From JBBTTE01 sp038064395 (GTDB lineage: Bacteria > Patescibacteriota > Saccharimonadia > Saccharimonadales > UBA4665): DNA of 64,000 bases. Made by a program: the position numbers and the translations under genes. The stretch spans positions 186,001-250,000 of the forward strand of contig JBBTTE010000003.1 in NCBI GenBank assembly GCA_038064395.1, in the 5' to 3' direction. This document shows positions 45,158 through 52,979 of this stretch, one piece after another; the stretch's first letter is position 1, and each line of letters opens with the position of its first letter. The notes beneath the pieces are model-generated. The model saw only the letters and a list, made by a program, of their open reading frames with translations, was not told where the DNA came from and searched no databases.

Positions 45158-46099
45158 ATGAAAGCAGCTCAGATTAGTGAATATGGTGGACAAGAAGTTA
45201 TTAAGACGGTGGACGACGCAAGCAAGCCTGAATTTGGTGACGACCAGGTATTAGTGGAAGTTTATTCTGCGGGTGTGAACCCCTTTGATATTGCAGTTCG
45301 TGAAGGCTTTGCCAGGCAAATGGCCGAGCTTAGCTTCCCAGCTGTTCTGGGCGGTGATCTGGCAGGGGTCGTTAGTGAAGTTGGTAGCGGCGTTACGTCT
45401 CTGAAAGTTGGCGATAAGGTTTATGGCCAAGCCGGCGCTCTTAGTAGTCACGGCTCATTTGCCGAGTTTGCGCCTGCTAAGGCTAGTCAACTAGCCTCCG
45501 TGCCCGCATCAGTCGATTTCACGACTGCTGCAGCTTTGCCACTGGTTGCCGTAAGTGCCTACCAAGCCCTGGTTGATCATATTGGTCTTCAGGCAGGCCA
45601 AAAAATATTGATTCACGGCGGAAGTGGCGGCATTGGTTCGATCGCTATTCAACTAGCTAAGCACCTCGGCGCCTACGTTTCCACAACCGTTAATGGAACC
45701 GAATCAGACTTTGTGAAGGGACTAGGTGCTGATGAGGTAATTGACTATAAGACCCAAGATTTCTCAACTATTCTGGAAGACTATGATGCCGTACTCGATA
45801 CTGTCGGAGGCGAAACCAACCAAAAGTCATATCTGGTCTTGAAGCAGGGCGGCGCCTTAGTGTCTCTGGCGGCACAGCCAGACGAGGCCTTGATAGGCGA
45901 GCACAAAGTTATTTATACCTACCAATTCACTCAAGTGAACACGATGCGTCTGCAAAAAGTAGCTGAACTAGTCGACAATGGAACCCTAAAAGTTAATATC
46001 GATAAAGCCTTTTCCCTAGCAGAAGCCGCCGAGGCCTTGGTGTATCTCAAGACAGGCCACCCAAAAGGAAAAGTCGTTATAGAGATCAAGACGATCTGA
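45158..46099 (+). CDS. Zinc-independent NADPH:quinone oxidoreductase-like protein (MDR family)
   Basis: 313 aa. GroES-like N-terminal domain (VYSAGVNPFDIAVREG), PAVLGGDLAGVVSEVG, then the Rossmann fold ILIHGGSGGIGSIAIQLAKH (residues about 150-169). No structural zinc cysteines are seen, so it belongs to the quinone oxidoreductase branch. TATAGT and an AGAGGA ribosome site precede the ATG. Confidence 0.88.
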   Translation: MKAAQISEYGGQEVIKTVDDASKPEFGDDQVLVEVYSAGVNPFDIAVREGFARQMAELSFPAVLGGDLAGVVSEVGSGVTSLKVGDKVYGQAGALSSHGSFAEFAPAKASQLASVPASVDFTTAAALPLVAVSAYQALVDHIGLQAGQKILIHGGSGGIGSIAIQLAKHLGAYVSTTVNGTESDFVKGLGADEVIDYKTQDFSTILEDYDAVLDTVGGETNQKSYLVLKQGGALVSLAAQPDEALIGEHKVIYTYQFTQVNTMRLQKVAELVDNGTLKVNIDKAFSLAEAAEALVYLKTGHPKGKVVIEIKTI

Positions 46100-46186
46100 C
46101 AAACCCCTTGTGTTTTTCGGTGCTTTGAGTATAAATAAGAGGAGTATTTACTAATATTTTGAAATTTATAACAGTTAAAGTTAAAA

Positions 46187-47881
46187 ATGAATCTATCAAA
46201 AAAGCACCAAATATCAAGACTTCGCATTATTGTACTGGTTATTCTGGTTGCCGTTCTGGGTACGGCGCTGACACTATATGGTCGGGCAGCCACAGGTTAT
46301 TCGCTACAAGCAGCTATCGAGACTGAAACGTTTTCGGCCTCTTCTAATGTTGGCAGAATCTTGTCAGACTATAAGGCTAGCGCAGGCAAATCGCTCGAGC
46401 TATTCAGTGAAGGGACGGCTCAATCGGCAACCTTTACTACTACTGACACTACAGTTAAGATACAGACTATAGCCAAAGGAACTGCTTGTAACGGTCAACC
46501 AAAGATGATCGTCAAAGTTGACGGTATTCAACAGGGCTCTACGTATAGTGTCGGTTCCACAAGTTGGACAACTTACGACACCAACGTTAAGTTATCTGCT
46601 GGTCGGCACAACGTCAGAATTAGTTTCCCCAACGATTACTACAAGCGGGGCGGACGTTGTGACCGCAACTTGTTCCTAGACAAAGTATCTTTATTCGCGA
46701 ACCAGCCACTACCGTCTGACGCCACTAAGCCCGCGGTGCTAATAAGTGCTCCCGCTAATGGCACTACTATTTCTGGAGTAACTGCTATAACGGCAACAGC
46801 GACTGATAATGTCAGCGTAAGTAAAGTCGAATTCTACGCCGACGGCAAACTACTGACTACTAAGTTGAGTAGTCCTTACGCGGCTTCAATCGACAGCGCA
46901 ACTCTAGTGGCCGGAGCACACAGCATAGAAGTTCGTGCCTACGACCCAGCTGGTAATGTCGGTATCGCACAATCCACCGTTACGGTATTAGGAACGCCAG
47001 CTCCAACCACCACTCCAACCTCGACTACCACCACAGGCTCAAATATTGGCTTCTTCCCGAATGCCACCGCCTTCACAGCTCCCGTATCCAACCCTGTAGT
47101 CCGTTCTGATTCTGCAGCGTTCATGACACAGTTCACTAGTGGTAAGTTCTGGACGCCTAACTTGACCCTCCGCGACTACGGCGTGTCACTGGTTTATGGT
47201 ACTGGTGCGTTTACAGCATACCCGGCACCACCACCCAGCGAAGGTAATCAGTACATTGGCTCTGCAGGCAAGATGCTAGTACCAAAAGTTCCTCCAGGAA
47301 CAAAGGCTGCAGGCGGAACAGACGGCCACCTAGCTGTTATTGTTGGTGACACAGTCTATGAGATATACAAAGCAACTATTTCTGCAGATGGTACGATCAC
47401 TAACGCCAAAGCAGTAGCAAGAGCTAATCTTAAGGGTAATGGTCAGACAAACACTACCGATGCTCCATCTAATGCTGCCGGACTATCACTGCTAGCTGGC
47501 ATAATTACACCCCAAGAACTAGCTTCCAAGCATATTGATCACGCACTAGCTTTTTCAGTACCTGGTATTAAGTCCGGATCGGCTCTGTTCCCAGCGTGGG
47601 AAAACGTTTATGTAAGCGGTCCAAACACGACCTTGGTAGAAGGTTCCAAGATCTATCTAAGCGCGCCACAAGCAACCATTAATGCCCTTGCCGAGCCATA
47701 CAAGACTATTGCGCAAGCCATGAAAACGCACGGTGCGTATTTGCGTGATAATGGTGGCACGTTTGGTATCATTGGGGTCGTCTCGAACGACTGGCCTTCA
47801 TCATACGGCACAGGCAGCAGCCTAAGACTAGATCCGATACCTTGGTCCTACATCCAAGTTATACAAGGTCCTACCAAGTAG
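46187..47881 (+). CDS. Secreted multidomain protein: CBM-like, Ig-like and C-terminal domain
   Basis: 564 aa. A membrane/signal helix (about 11-31) is followed by GRAAT. A carbohydrate-binding-like beta domain (about 36-175, starting YSLQAAIETETFSASSNVG) follows. Next is a bacterial Ig-like domain (about 180-268: SAPANGTTISGVTAITATAT). A Thr/Pro linker leads to a C-terminal domain of about 270 residues (GFFPNATAFTAP...DGHLAVIVGD), apparently related to proteins with a conserved trailing motif. Ligand unknown; host glycan contact is plausible for an epibiont but is inference. No anchor at the C-terminus. Confidence 0.7.
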   Translation: MNLSKKHQISRLRIIVLVILVAVLGTALTLYGRAATGYSLQAAIETETFSASSNVGRILSDYKASAGKSLELFSEGTAQSATFTTTDTTVKIQTIAKGTACNGQPKMIVKVDGIQQGSTYSVGSTSWTTYDTNVKLSAGRHNVRISFPNDYYKRGGRCDRNLFLDKVSLFANQPLPSDATKPAVLISAPANGTTISGVTAITATATDNVSVSKVEFYADGKLLTTKLSSPYAASIDSATLVAGAHSIEVRAYDPAGNVGIAQSTVTVLGTPAPTTTPTSTTTTGSNIGFFPNATAFTAPVSNPVVRSDSAAFMTQFTSGKFWTPNLTLRDYGVSLVYGTGAFTAYPAPPPSEGNQYIGSAGKMLVPKVPPGTKAAGGTDGHLAVIVGDTVYEIYKATISADGTITNAKAVARANLKGNGQTNTTDAPSNAAGLSLLAGIITPQELASKHIDHALAFSVPGIKSGSALFPAWENVYVSGPNTTLVEGSKIYLSAPQATINALAEPYKTIAQAMKTHGAYLRDNGGTFGIIGVVSNDWPSSYGTGSSLRLDPIPWSYIQVIQGPTK

Positions 47882-47890
47882 TAGAGCAGT

Positions 47891-48466
47891 CTACTGAGAT
47901 CGTACCTGACGCCGTCTCACAATCAGCATCACAGTGAAGAGCGAATTGGCCACAAACCAGGTCGTGGGCGCTACGAGCGTGATAAATGTGTATGACTGCA
48001 AAGCCATTATGCTAAGAAACTGCCGCCAAGCTCCAGCCTGATACATAATCAGTGTCTCAGAGTTTGGTCGATTCCAAGATTTACGAACTGTTGGCGCAAA
48101 CCCCAACATCTCTATTGATACCAGCAGGCAAATAGACAAAACTGGCTGGTCTGCAACTAGCCATATGCCGATAGCCAATAAGGCCAGAACAAGCAGGGCT
48201 GTATCCATCTGAGTTATATGTTGCTTGCCATACTTAAGGCTAAGCAGAAAGACTATAGATAATGCGATAGCAGACGCCAAGGTTACATAAGCACCTGCAC
48301 CTGCGTCGTGGCTTATCTGCAACGCAAAAATAACAATTGTCACCAACCCCCATACCAACCAACTGTAAGCATGAGGCTGAGTTTTGCCCTTAAGTGTATC
48401 GCGAATATATGGCACATATGCCACGAAAGTAATAAGCACCGCTATGGCGGCTAGTAGTTCTTTCAT
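47891..48466 (-). CDS. PQ-loop/SemiSWEET-like seven-helix membrane protein
   Basis: 191 aa with about seven helices and two related loop segments: AYVPYIRDTLKGKTQPHAYSW near the start and FAPTVRKSWNRPNSETLIMY after helix 4. Both resemble PQ-loop repeats of the MtN3/SWEET clan. The ORF can be extended upstream to 48565, but that runs through a terminator into tRNA-His. TATCAT ends 7 bases before the ATG at 48466, which is preferred (48475 also possible). Confidence 0.7.
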   Translation of the reverse strand: MKELLAAIAVLITFVAYVPYIRDTLKGKTQPHAYSWLVWGLVTIVIFALQISHDAGAGAYVTLASAIALSIVFLLSLKYGKQHITQMDTALLVLALLAIGIWLVADQPVLSICLLVSIEMLGFAPTVRKSWNRPNSETLIMYQAGAWRQFLSIMALQSYTFITLVAPTTWFVANSLFTVMLIVRRRQVRSQ

Positions 48467-48481
48467 TGCCCACATGATATC

Positions 48482-48508
48482 AAAAAAGACCTTAGCAAAG
48501 GTCTTTTC
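48482..48508 (-). terminator. Rho-independent terminator after tRNA-His
   Basis: On the minus strand AAAAGACCTT-TGCT-AAGGTCTTTT followed by further T. It ends the tRNA-His transcript and lies immediately upstream of the promoter of the next gene. Confidence 0.88.
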
Positions 48509-48522
48509 AGAATTCTTACATT

Positions 48523-48600
48523 TGGGGCGAGTGATGGGACTTGAACCCACGGCCTTCGGAACCACAACCCGACGCTCTAACCAGCTGAGCTACACCCGCC
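48523..48600 (-). tRNA. tRNA-His (anticodon GTG)
   Basis: Acceptor GCGGGTG/CACTCGC with the extra G-1 opposite C73 typical of tRNA-His, anticodon stem TCGGG/TCCGA with loop TTGTGGT, T-loop TTCAAGT and encoded CCA. Confidence 0.96.
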
Positions 48601-48653
48601 ATAAACAGAGGTGATTATACTTCAAAAATTGGCTTTAGACAACAGTGACTAGT

Positions 48654-48905
48654 TTAAGTCTGCCGATTTTGGGGCTGTCTGTGCGCCTCAATAGCTGATC
48701 CGCCAGCAAACGCTGCGGCTCCTAGTAACAGGGCCGGACTAGCAACCTCTATAATTTCAGTACTTTGGATAACAAATAGATTGGCAAATTCGGTGGCGCC
48801 CGCTGCCACCGTAACTATTCCACCTAGCCATTTTAGGCGGCGACCAAATGTTTGCATCGCTGTTTGTTCTGGGGTCTCTAATCTCTCAGTAGTCTCAGTA
48901 GTCAT
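48654..48905 (-). CDS. Small membrane protein between tRNA-His and tRNA-Arg
   Basis: 83 aa with a polar Thr/Glu-rich N-terminus, two hydrophobic helices (about 30-47 and 54-72) and a polar tail. No family recognised. A TATAAT-like TATAAT on the minus strand (about 48918-48923) is upstream. Confidence 0.5.
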   Translation of the reverse strand: MTTETTERLETPEQTAMQTFGRRLKWLGGIVTVAAGATEFANLFVIQSTEIIEVASPALLLGAAAFAGGSAIEAHRQPQNRQT

Positions 48906-48955
48906 GGTTGGGTCAAATTATAAAAATAAATTATCAAAATGTCAATATTGTATTA

Positions 48956-49032
48956 TGGTGCCCCGGGCTGGATTCGAACCAGCGACCTTAGGCTTAGAAG
49001 TCCTCTGCTCTATCCAGCTGAGCTACCAGGGC
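48956..49032 (-). tRNA. tRNA-Arg (anticodon TCT)
   Basis: Acceptor GCCCTGG/CCGGGGC, D-arm AGCTGGATA, T-arm GCTGG/CCAGC with TTCGAAT, discriminator A and encoded CCA. The anticodon loop CTTCTAA gives TCT. The anticodon stem reads GAGGA/GCCTA, with mismatches at 27-43 and 31-39, leaving three Watson-Crick pairs. Confidence 0.92.
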
Positions 49033-49109
49033 ACACCAATCACTAACAGGGTAAATACCCTATACACATAGTGTATACTACAATCTGTAAGCAAAAAACA
49101 AAACTACCG

Positions 49110-49877
49110 ATGTTACTCTTCGCCTTAATTACGATTTTTATAGCCGTTGCTGCTGGGCTCGCCTGGTTCTTGATAGCTCACGATCGTGGACAAAAAGAGC
49201 CGATTGCTGCTCTTTGGATGGCAACTGGCTTCGGAGTCTTAGGTGGCTTGATGGCTGCTTTTCTTGAGAATCAGCTATTATCTGTCGATAATCTGACCGC
49301 TGGCGCTCCTCAGACGACCATTCTAATTACGGCATTGTCGGTCGGTATTATCGAGGAGGCCTGCAAGTTTATACCCCTAGCTTTTGTTATTTATAAGCGA
49401 TCGTACTTCAATGAACACACTGACGGCGTTATTTATTTTGCGCTGGCTGGCCTTGGATTCGGTGTACCCGAGAACATACTTTATACGATCCAGTTTGGCA
49501 CCAAGGCAGGCCTTATCCGAGTCCTGCTAACGCCAATCTTTCATGCAGCTACCACTGGCGTCATCGGCTACTTCCTGATCAAGCGCAAAATAGCTGGCAA
49601 GTCACCTTGGGGCGTTGCTCTGCCGTTACTCGCTGTAATGATCCTGCACGGCCTGTATGACTATGGCTTAATTGCAGGCGGCCTAATCCATACAGCTATA
49701 GCACTATTGATTACCCTTGGCATGAGTGCTGGCTTATTTGTTGCGTTCTATCGTGCTAATGAGCGCGATCAAGACGTGGGCTTAAGTGCCGTGGGTCATA
49801 ATGCCTTTTGCCGATCTTGTGGCTATGCTAACCCACGCCACTACCTCTATTGCGTACACTGTGGCAAAAATGCTTAA
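49110..49877 (+). CDS. PrsW-family intramembrane protease with zinc ribbon
   Basis: 255 aa from ATG 49110. PrsW motifs: GIIEEACKFIPLAF (EExxK), GVPENILYT, and FHAATTGVIGYFLIKRK with the conserved His, plus a late HGLYDY. The family performs site-1-type cleavage of membrane proteins such as anti-sigma factors. The C-terminus adds a zinc ribbon (FCRSCGYANPRHYLYCVHCG). A GTG at 49071 is in frame but overlaps a TATACT box, so it is rejected. Confidence 0.85.
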   Translation: MLLFALITIFIAVAAGLAWFLIAHDRGQKEPIAALWMATGFGVLGGLMAAFLENQLLSVDNLTAGAPQTTILITALSVGIIEEACKFIPLAFVIYKRSYFNEHTDGVIYFALAGLGFGVPENILYTIQFGTKAGLIRVLLTPIFHAATTGVIGYFLIKRKIAGKSPWGVALPLLAVMILHGLYDYGLIAGGLIHTAIALLITLGMSAGLFVAFYRANERDQDVGLSAVGHNAFCRSCGYANPRHYLYCVHCGKNA

Positions 49878-49913
49878 ATAGGGGAGCAAAAGCGAACCAA
49901 AACCCTAAAACAA

Positions 49914-50852
49914 ATGAACTGCCAGAATTGCCATCAAGATATTGAAGCCGGAGCTGCCTTCTGCGGTAATTGCGGCCAACCTATTCAGCTGGCTGCTGCT
50001 TCAACCAAAACGGTTGCCGAGATAGCTCAAATCCTGCGCAACCAGTCCGATATTGAGCATGCTCATCACGGTCGGTTAGCAATTGCAGGACATGGCAAGC
50101 TAATGGCAAGTATGCCAAGTTATGCATTCACCAAGCCCAGTCAGCATATCGGCGAGACGAAGGCTCTGTTGTCGCTATTGTTTGGCGTAATTGCCATTGT
50201 TGCAGCACTGTTTATTCCTCTGGTTGGTCTAGGTCTTGGCGGGACAGGTATAATTATGGGCACTATTTCCCACTCTAGCCATTGGCGCAAGCTGAGCACC
50301 ATAGGACTTGTTATATCCATTCTCGCCGTCTTGTTCAGCATTGGTGCTTGGGTGTACAACATTAAGCATAATCCCAAGATAAGTCACGAAGCTGTGAGTA
50401 ATAGCGCAGCCGTTCATAGTGCGAACGTATCAACACCATGTTACTCGGCTGGTTTTGTTGATAAGTTTAACGTTAAGAATAACTCAGGTAGCTGTGACGC
50501 CATTGCCTTCAATGGGCCAACTATGGACGAATCAACCGATGCCTATAAGGTCTATGCCAATCAAGCTCAGATCATGAACGCCAAGGAGTTCATGAATATC
50601 GCCAAGCAAGCTCTCGAAAAAGACGTCAAAGACAGCCTGCCGGGTTTCACTATAAGTAACCAGAAAGTCACTCAGTTCGCAGGCAGCCCAGCTTATTACG
50701 TTAAGGCCGTTAATAAGGCACAGGGTGTCACCGTGATTGAAGAGGCAGTATTCCATGAGGTGAGCAGCGGACAAAATATTTTCGTCCTAGTCCATGCAGC
50801 TAACGGTAGCCCTGACATGAATACTTTGGAGTCACAATGGCAGTGGAAGTAG
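49914..50852 (+). CDS. Zinc-ribbon membrane protein with extracytoplasmic domain
   Basis: 312 aa. N-terminal zinc ribbon CQNCHQDIEAGAAFCGNCG, a polar region, two or three helices (about 80-155, DUF4190-like Gly-rich pair), then an extracytoplasmic domain of about 150 residues (VSTPCYSAGFVDKFNVKN) with a cysteine pair. It follows a PrsW protease that also carries a zinc ribbon, so the two may work together; that is inference. Confidence 0.7.
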   Translation: MNCQNCHQDIEAGAAFCGNCGQPIQLAAASTKTVAEIAQILRNQSDIEHAHHGRLAIAGHGKLMASMPSYAFTKPSQHIGETKALLSLLFGVIAIVAALFIPLVGLGLGGTGIIMGTISHSSHWRKLSTIGLVISILAVLFSIGAWVYNIKHNPKISHEAVSNSAAVHSANVSTPCYSAGFVDKFNVKNNSGSCDAIAFNGPTMDESTDAYKVYANQAQIMNAKEFMNIAKQALEKDVKDSLPGFTISNQKVTQFAGSPAYYVKAVNKAQGVTVIEEAVFHEVSSGQNIFVLVHAANGSPDMNTLESQWQWK

Positions 50853-51145
50853 AGTTTGTGCCCAAGCGACTACACAGGCACGTCTTGCCAATCGTGATGG
50901 TTGTCACGGGTTTGTTAGCGTTATCTCTGGTGTCTACTTACAAATACACTGTGTCTGGAGAGGGAACAGGGGCGGCAGTAGCCAATAGCCTAATCACAAG
51001 TGTCATAAATGTTAAGCCGAAGCCCAACGGGCTGGCCGACATTAGCCTAAATGATCACCAACCTCAGCCAAAAGCAGGTTCAAGTCTGGAGGGCAACGTC
51101 TCGCAAGCTGGTCGGAGCGCTCAGATAACACTCATGTTTCGATAA
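50837..51145 (+). CDS. Unknown single-pass protein (102 aa)
   Basis: Starts 16 bases inside the previous gene. One membrane helix (about 17-36), then a polar extracytoplasmic stretch rich in Pro/Lys/Asn. No family recognised; coupled to its upstream neighbour. Confidence 0.55.
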   Translation: MAVEVEFVPKRLHRHVLPIVMVVTGLLALSLVSTYKYTVSGEGTGAAVANSLITSVINVKPKPNGLADISLNDHQPQPKAGSSLEGNVSQAGRSAQITLMFR

Positions 51146-51149
51146 TACT

Positions 51150-51224
51150 TGGTGCGGGTGCGGAGAGTCGAACTCCGATCACTAGTTTGGAAAACTAGGA
51201 TAATAACCGCTATACGACACCCGC
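51150..51224 (-). tRNA. tRNA-Gly (anticodon TCC)
   Basis: Acceptor GCGGGTG/CACCCGC, anticodon stem CTAGT/ACTAG with loop TTTCCAA, T-arm CGGAG/CTCCG, discriminator A and encoded CCA. A TATACT box lies upstream at 51236-51241 (minus). Confidence 0.96.
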
Positions 51225-51243
51225 TAACAGATCAGAGTATAGC

Positions 51244-51312
51244 ACAAAATCTTCATGTACGTTTTCATTCAGGCACAAAACGGCCATCAGGAAAAGTACA
51301 TGAAGATTTTGT
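51244..51312. repeat. Long inverted repeat downstream of murA
   Basis: ACAAAATCTTCATGTAC (51244-51260) is repeated in perfect inverse at 51296-51312. The 35-base centre has a further near-complementary pair (GTTTTC and GAAAAG). It occupies nearly all of the gap between murA and tRNA-Gly and could act as a bidirectional RNA hairpin. Confidence 0.75.
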
Positions 51313-51322
51313 CTAGTTAATC

Positions 51323-52846
51323 TTAGAGGTCGTGGAGGACGGTTATTTTGGCGCCCAGACTGTTGAGACGCTCGGCGAGATCTTCATAACCACGATTAAT
51401 AGTGTATACGTTGCGCAGGACTGAGTTGCCGTCAGCGGCCAGCATTCCGATCAGCAGCATTACGGCTGGTCGAATACCACTTGGTGCAACTAGATCAGCT
51501 GCCTTGAAGCGAGTCGGCCCCTCTACAAAGATACGATGCGGGTCGGCTAGAGTTAGGTTGACACCTATCTTCTTCATTTCGGTGTACATCAGTGCGCGGT
51601 CTTCATAGATCCAGTCATGAATCATAGTCCGACCATGAGCAACTGCGGCTATTGGCACGAAATAAGGCAGGTGATCTATGTTGAGTCCTGGGAAGACATT
51701 GGGGTGGATCTTTTCGGCGGGTGCCTTGAGGCTGCCGTTGTGTTTGTGAATCTTCAGATCGACAAGTTCGGTGCGGCCGTTATCGGCTCTATAAGATTCA
51801 CTGAGATCATACTTTAAGCCCATCTTCTCAAGCTTTAGAAGTTCAAGCTCCAAGAATTCAATCGGTGCTCGCTTAATAGAAATAGTCGAATTGGTAGTTA
51901 TGGCAGCCGCTATGAATGTCATTGCCTCAACTGGATCTTCGCTCGGGGCGTAAGAAATATTCTTCTTAATCTCTTTGACGCCTTGTACTCGTAATGTACT
52001 CGTACCAATGCCCTCAATCTTAACGCCCAGTCTCTGCAAGAAGAAGCAGACATCCTGAACCATGTAGTTGGCACTAGCCATCTTGATAACAGTTTCACCA
52101 GGTGTCAGCGCTGCTGCCATCAATATGTTTTCGGTTGTTGTATCACCAGATTCATAGAGTACAATCGAACGTTTGGCAGGCTTTGGCTTAGAAGTAACGT
52201 GATAATGGCCTGCCTTGGTCACGACGTCCACGCCTAGCTCCTCCAGAGCGTAAAGGTGGGGCAGAACCGTACGCTCACCCAGTTCACAGCCGCCAGCATA
52301 AGGAATGCTGAACTCGCTGAAGTGGTGCATTAATGGCCCAATGAACATAATTACGCTACGTGTCTTACGAGCTGCTTCCTTACGCATCTTAGACAGATCT
52401 ATAGTCTTGGGTGGCTTTATCTCAAGGTCATTGTTGGGAAACCATTTAACATGAACACCAATGCTTGTCAGGACTTCGATCAGACGGTTCACTTCTTCGA
52501 TACGGGCTACGTTCTTAAGTCTGGTCGTGCCTTTGTTAAGTAGGCTGGCGCAGATTAGAGCAACGGCTGCGTTCTTGCTAGTCTTGAGCGTAATTTCGCC
52601 CGCTAGTTCGTGACCACCCTCAATGTGTAGGTTGATAGCACCTTGATTGAGGCTTATGAGTTGCTTGTTGAGTACGTCGCTGATTCGACCTAGCGTCTCT
52701 AGGCTAAGATTCTGGCGACCATGTTCCATGCGGTTGACGGCCGATTGAGAGGTGTTAAGGCGCCGAGCAAACTCAGCCTGAGTCAGACCTTTTTCTTGTC
52801 TTACCTGAGCAATAAGTTGCCCGATCTTGGCGTTTGTAGATAACAT
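51323..52846 (-). CDS. murA: UDP-GlcNAc enolpyruvyl transferase MurA fused to an XRE helix-turn-helix
   Basis: 507 aa, about 85 more than usual MurA. Residues 8-60 are an XRE-type HTH (IGQLIAQVRQEKGLTQAEFA and NRMEHGRQNLSLETLGRI). From residue 70 the EPSP-synthase fold begins, with KTSKNAAVALICASLL, the catalytic Cys at 187 in GGCELGERTV, and late GLNIDHLPYFVPIAAVA and NRGYEDLAERLNSLGA. MurA makes the first committed peptidoglycan precursor and is the fosfomycin target. The HTH suggests DNA binding by the enzyme itself. TATTAT is 10 bases before the ATG. Confidence 0.92.
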   Translation of the reverse strand: MLSTNAKIGQLIAQVRQEKGLTQAEFARRLNTSQSAVNRMEHGRQNLSLETLGRISDVLNKQLISLNQGAINLHIEGGHELAGEITLKTSKNAAVALICASLLNKGTTRLKNVARIEEVNRLIEVLTSIGVHVKWFPNNDLEIKPPKTIDLSKMRKEAARKTRSVIMFIGPLMHHFSEFSIPYAGGCELGERTVLPHLYALEELGVDVVTKAGHYHVTSKPKPAKRSIVLYESGDTTTENILMAAALTPGETVIKMASANYMVQDVCFFLQRLGVKIEGIGTSTLRVQGVKEIKKNISYAPSEDPVEAMTFIAAAITTNSTISIKRAPIEFLELELLKLEKMGLKYDLSESYRADNGRTELVDLKIHKHNGSLKAPAEKIHPNVFPGLNIDHLPYFVPIAAVAHGRTMIHDWIYEDRALMYTEMKKIGVNLTLADPHRIFVEGPTRFKAADLVAPSGIRPAVMLLIGMLAADGNSVLRNVYTINRGYEDLAERLNSLGAKITVLHDL

Positions 52847-52900
52847 TAGTTCATAAATAATATCATGCGTGGTGTTAGAATCGCAACCTCGTATTTAGCG

Positions 52901-52934
52901 AACCTAATCTGTTACAATAGTAATAAGATTGGTT
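52901..52934 (+). promoter_or_regulatory. Inverted repeat around the glyA -10 box
   Basis: AACCTAATCT (52901-52910) and AGATTGGTT (52926-52934) form a near-perfect inverted repeat flanking TACAAT (about 52912-52918). An operator for a dimeric regulator is possible. The glyA ribosome site GAGGGG lies further down. Confidence 0.45.
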
Positions 52935-52979
52935 GGGTGATCTACGACAGCGCCTAATAAAGAACCGAGGGGACTAGCA

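Noticed and set aside
46100..46186. Terminator after the quinone oxidoreductase gene
   Set aside because: CAA/TTG arms before TTTTT are too short to support a call.
48467..48565. N-terminal extension of the PQ-loop protein into tRNA-His
   Set aside because: It would run across a rho-independent terminator and the tRNA 3' end; a -10 box fits the internal ATG.
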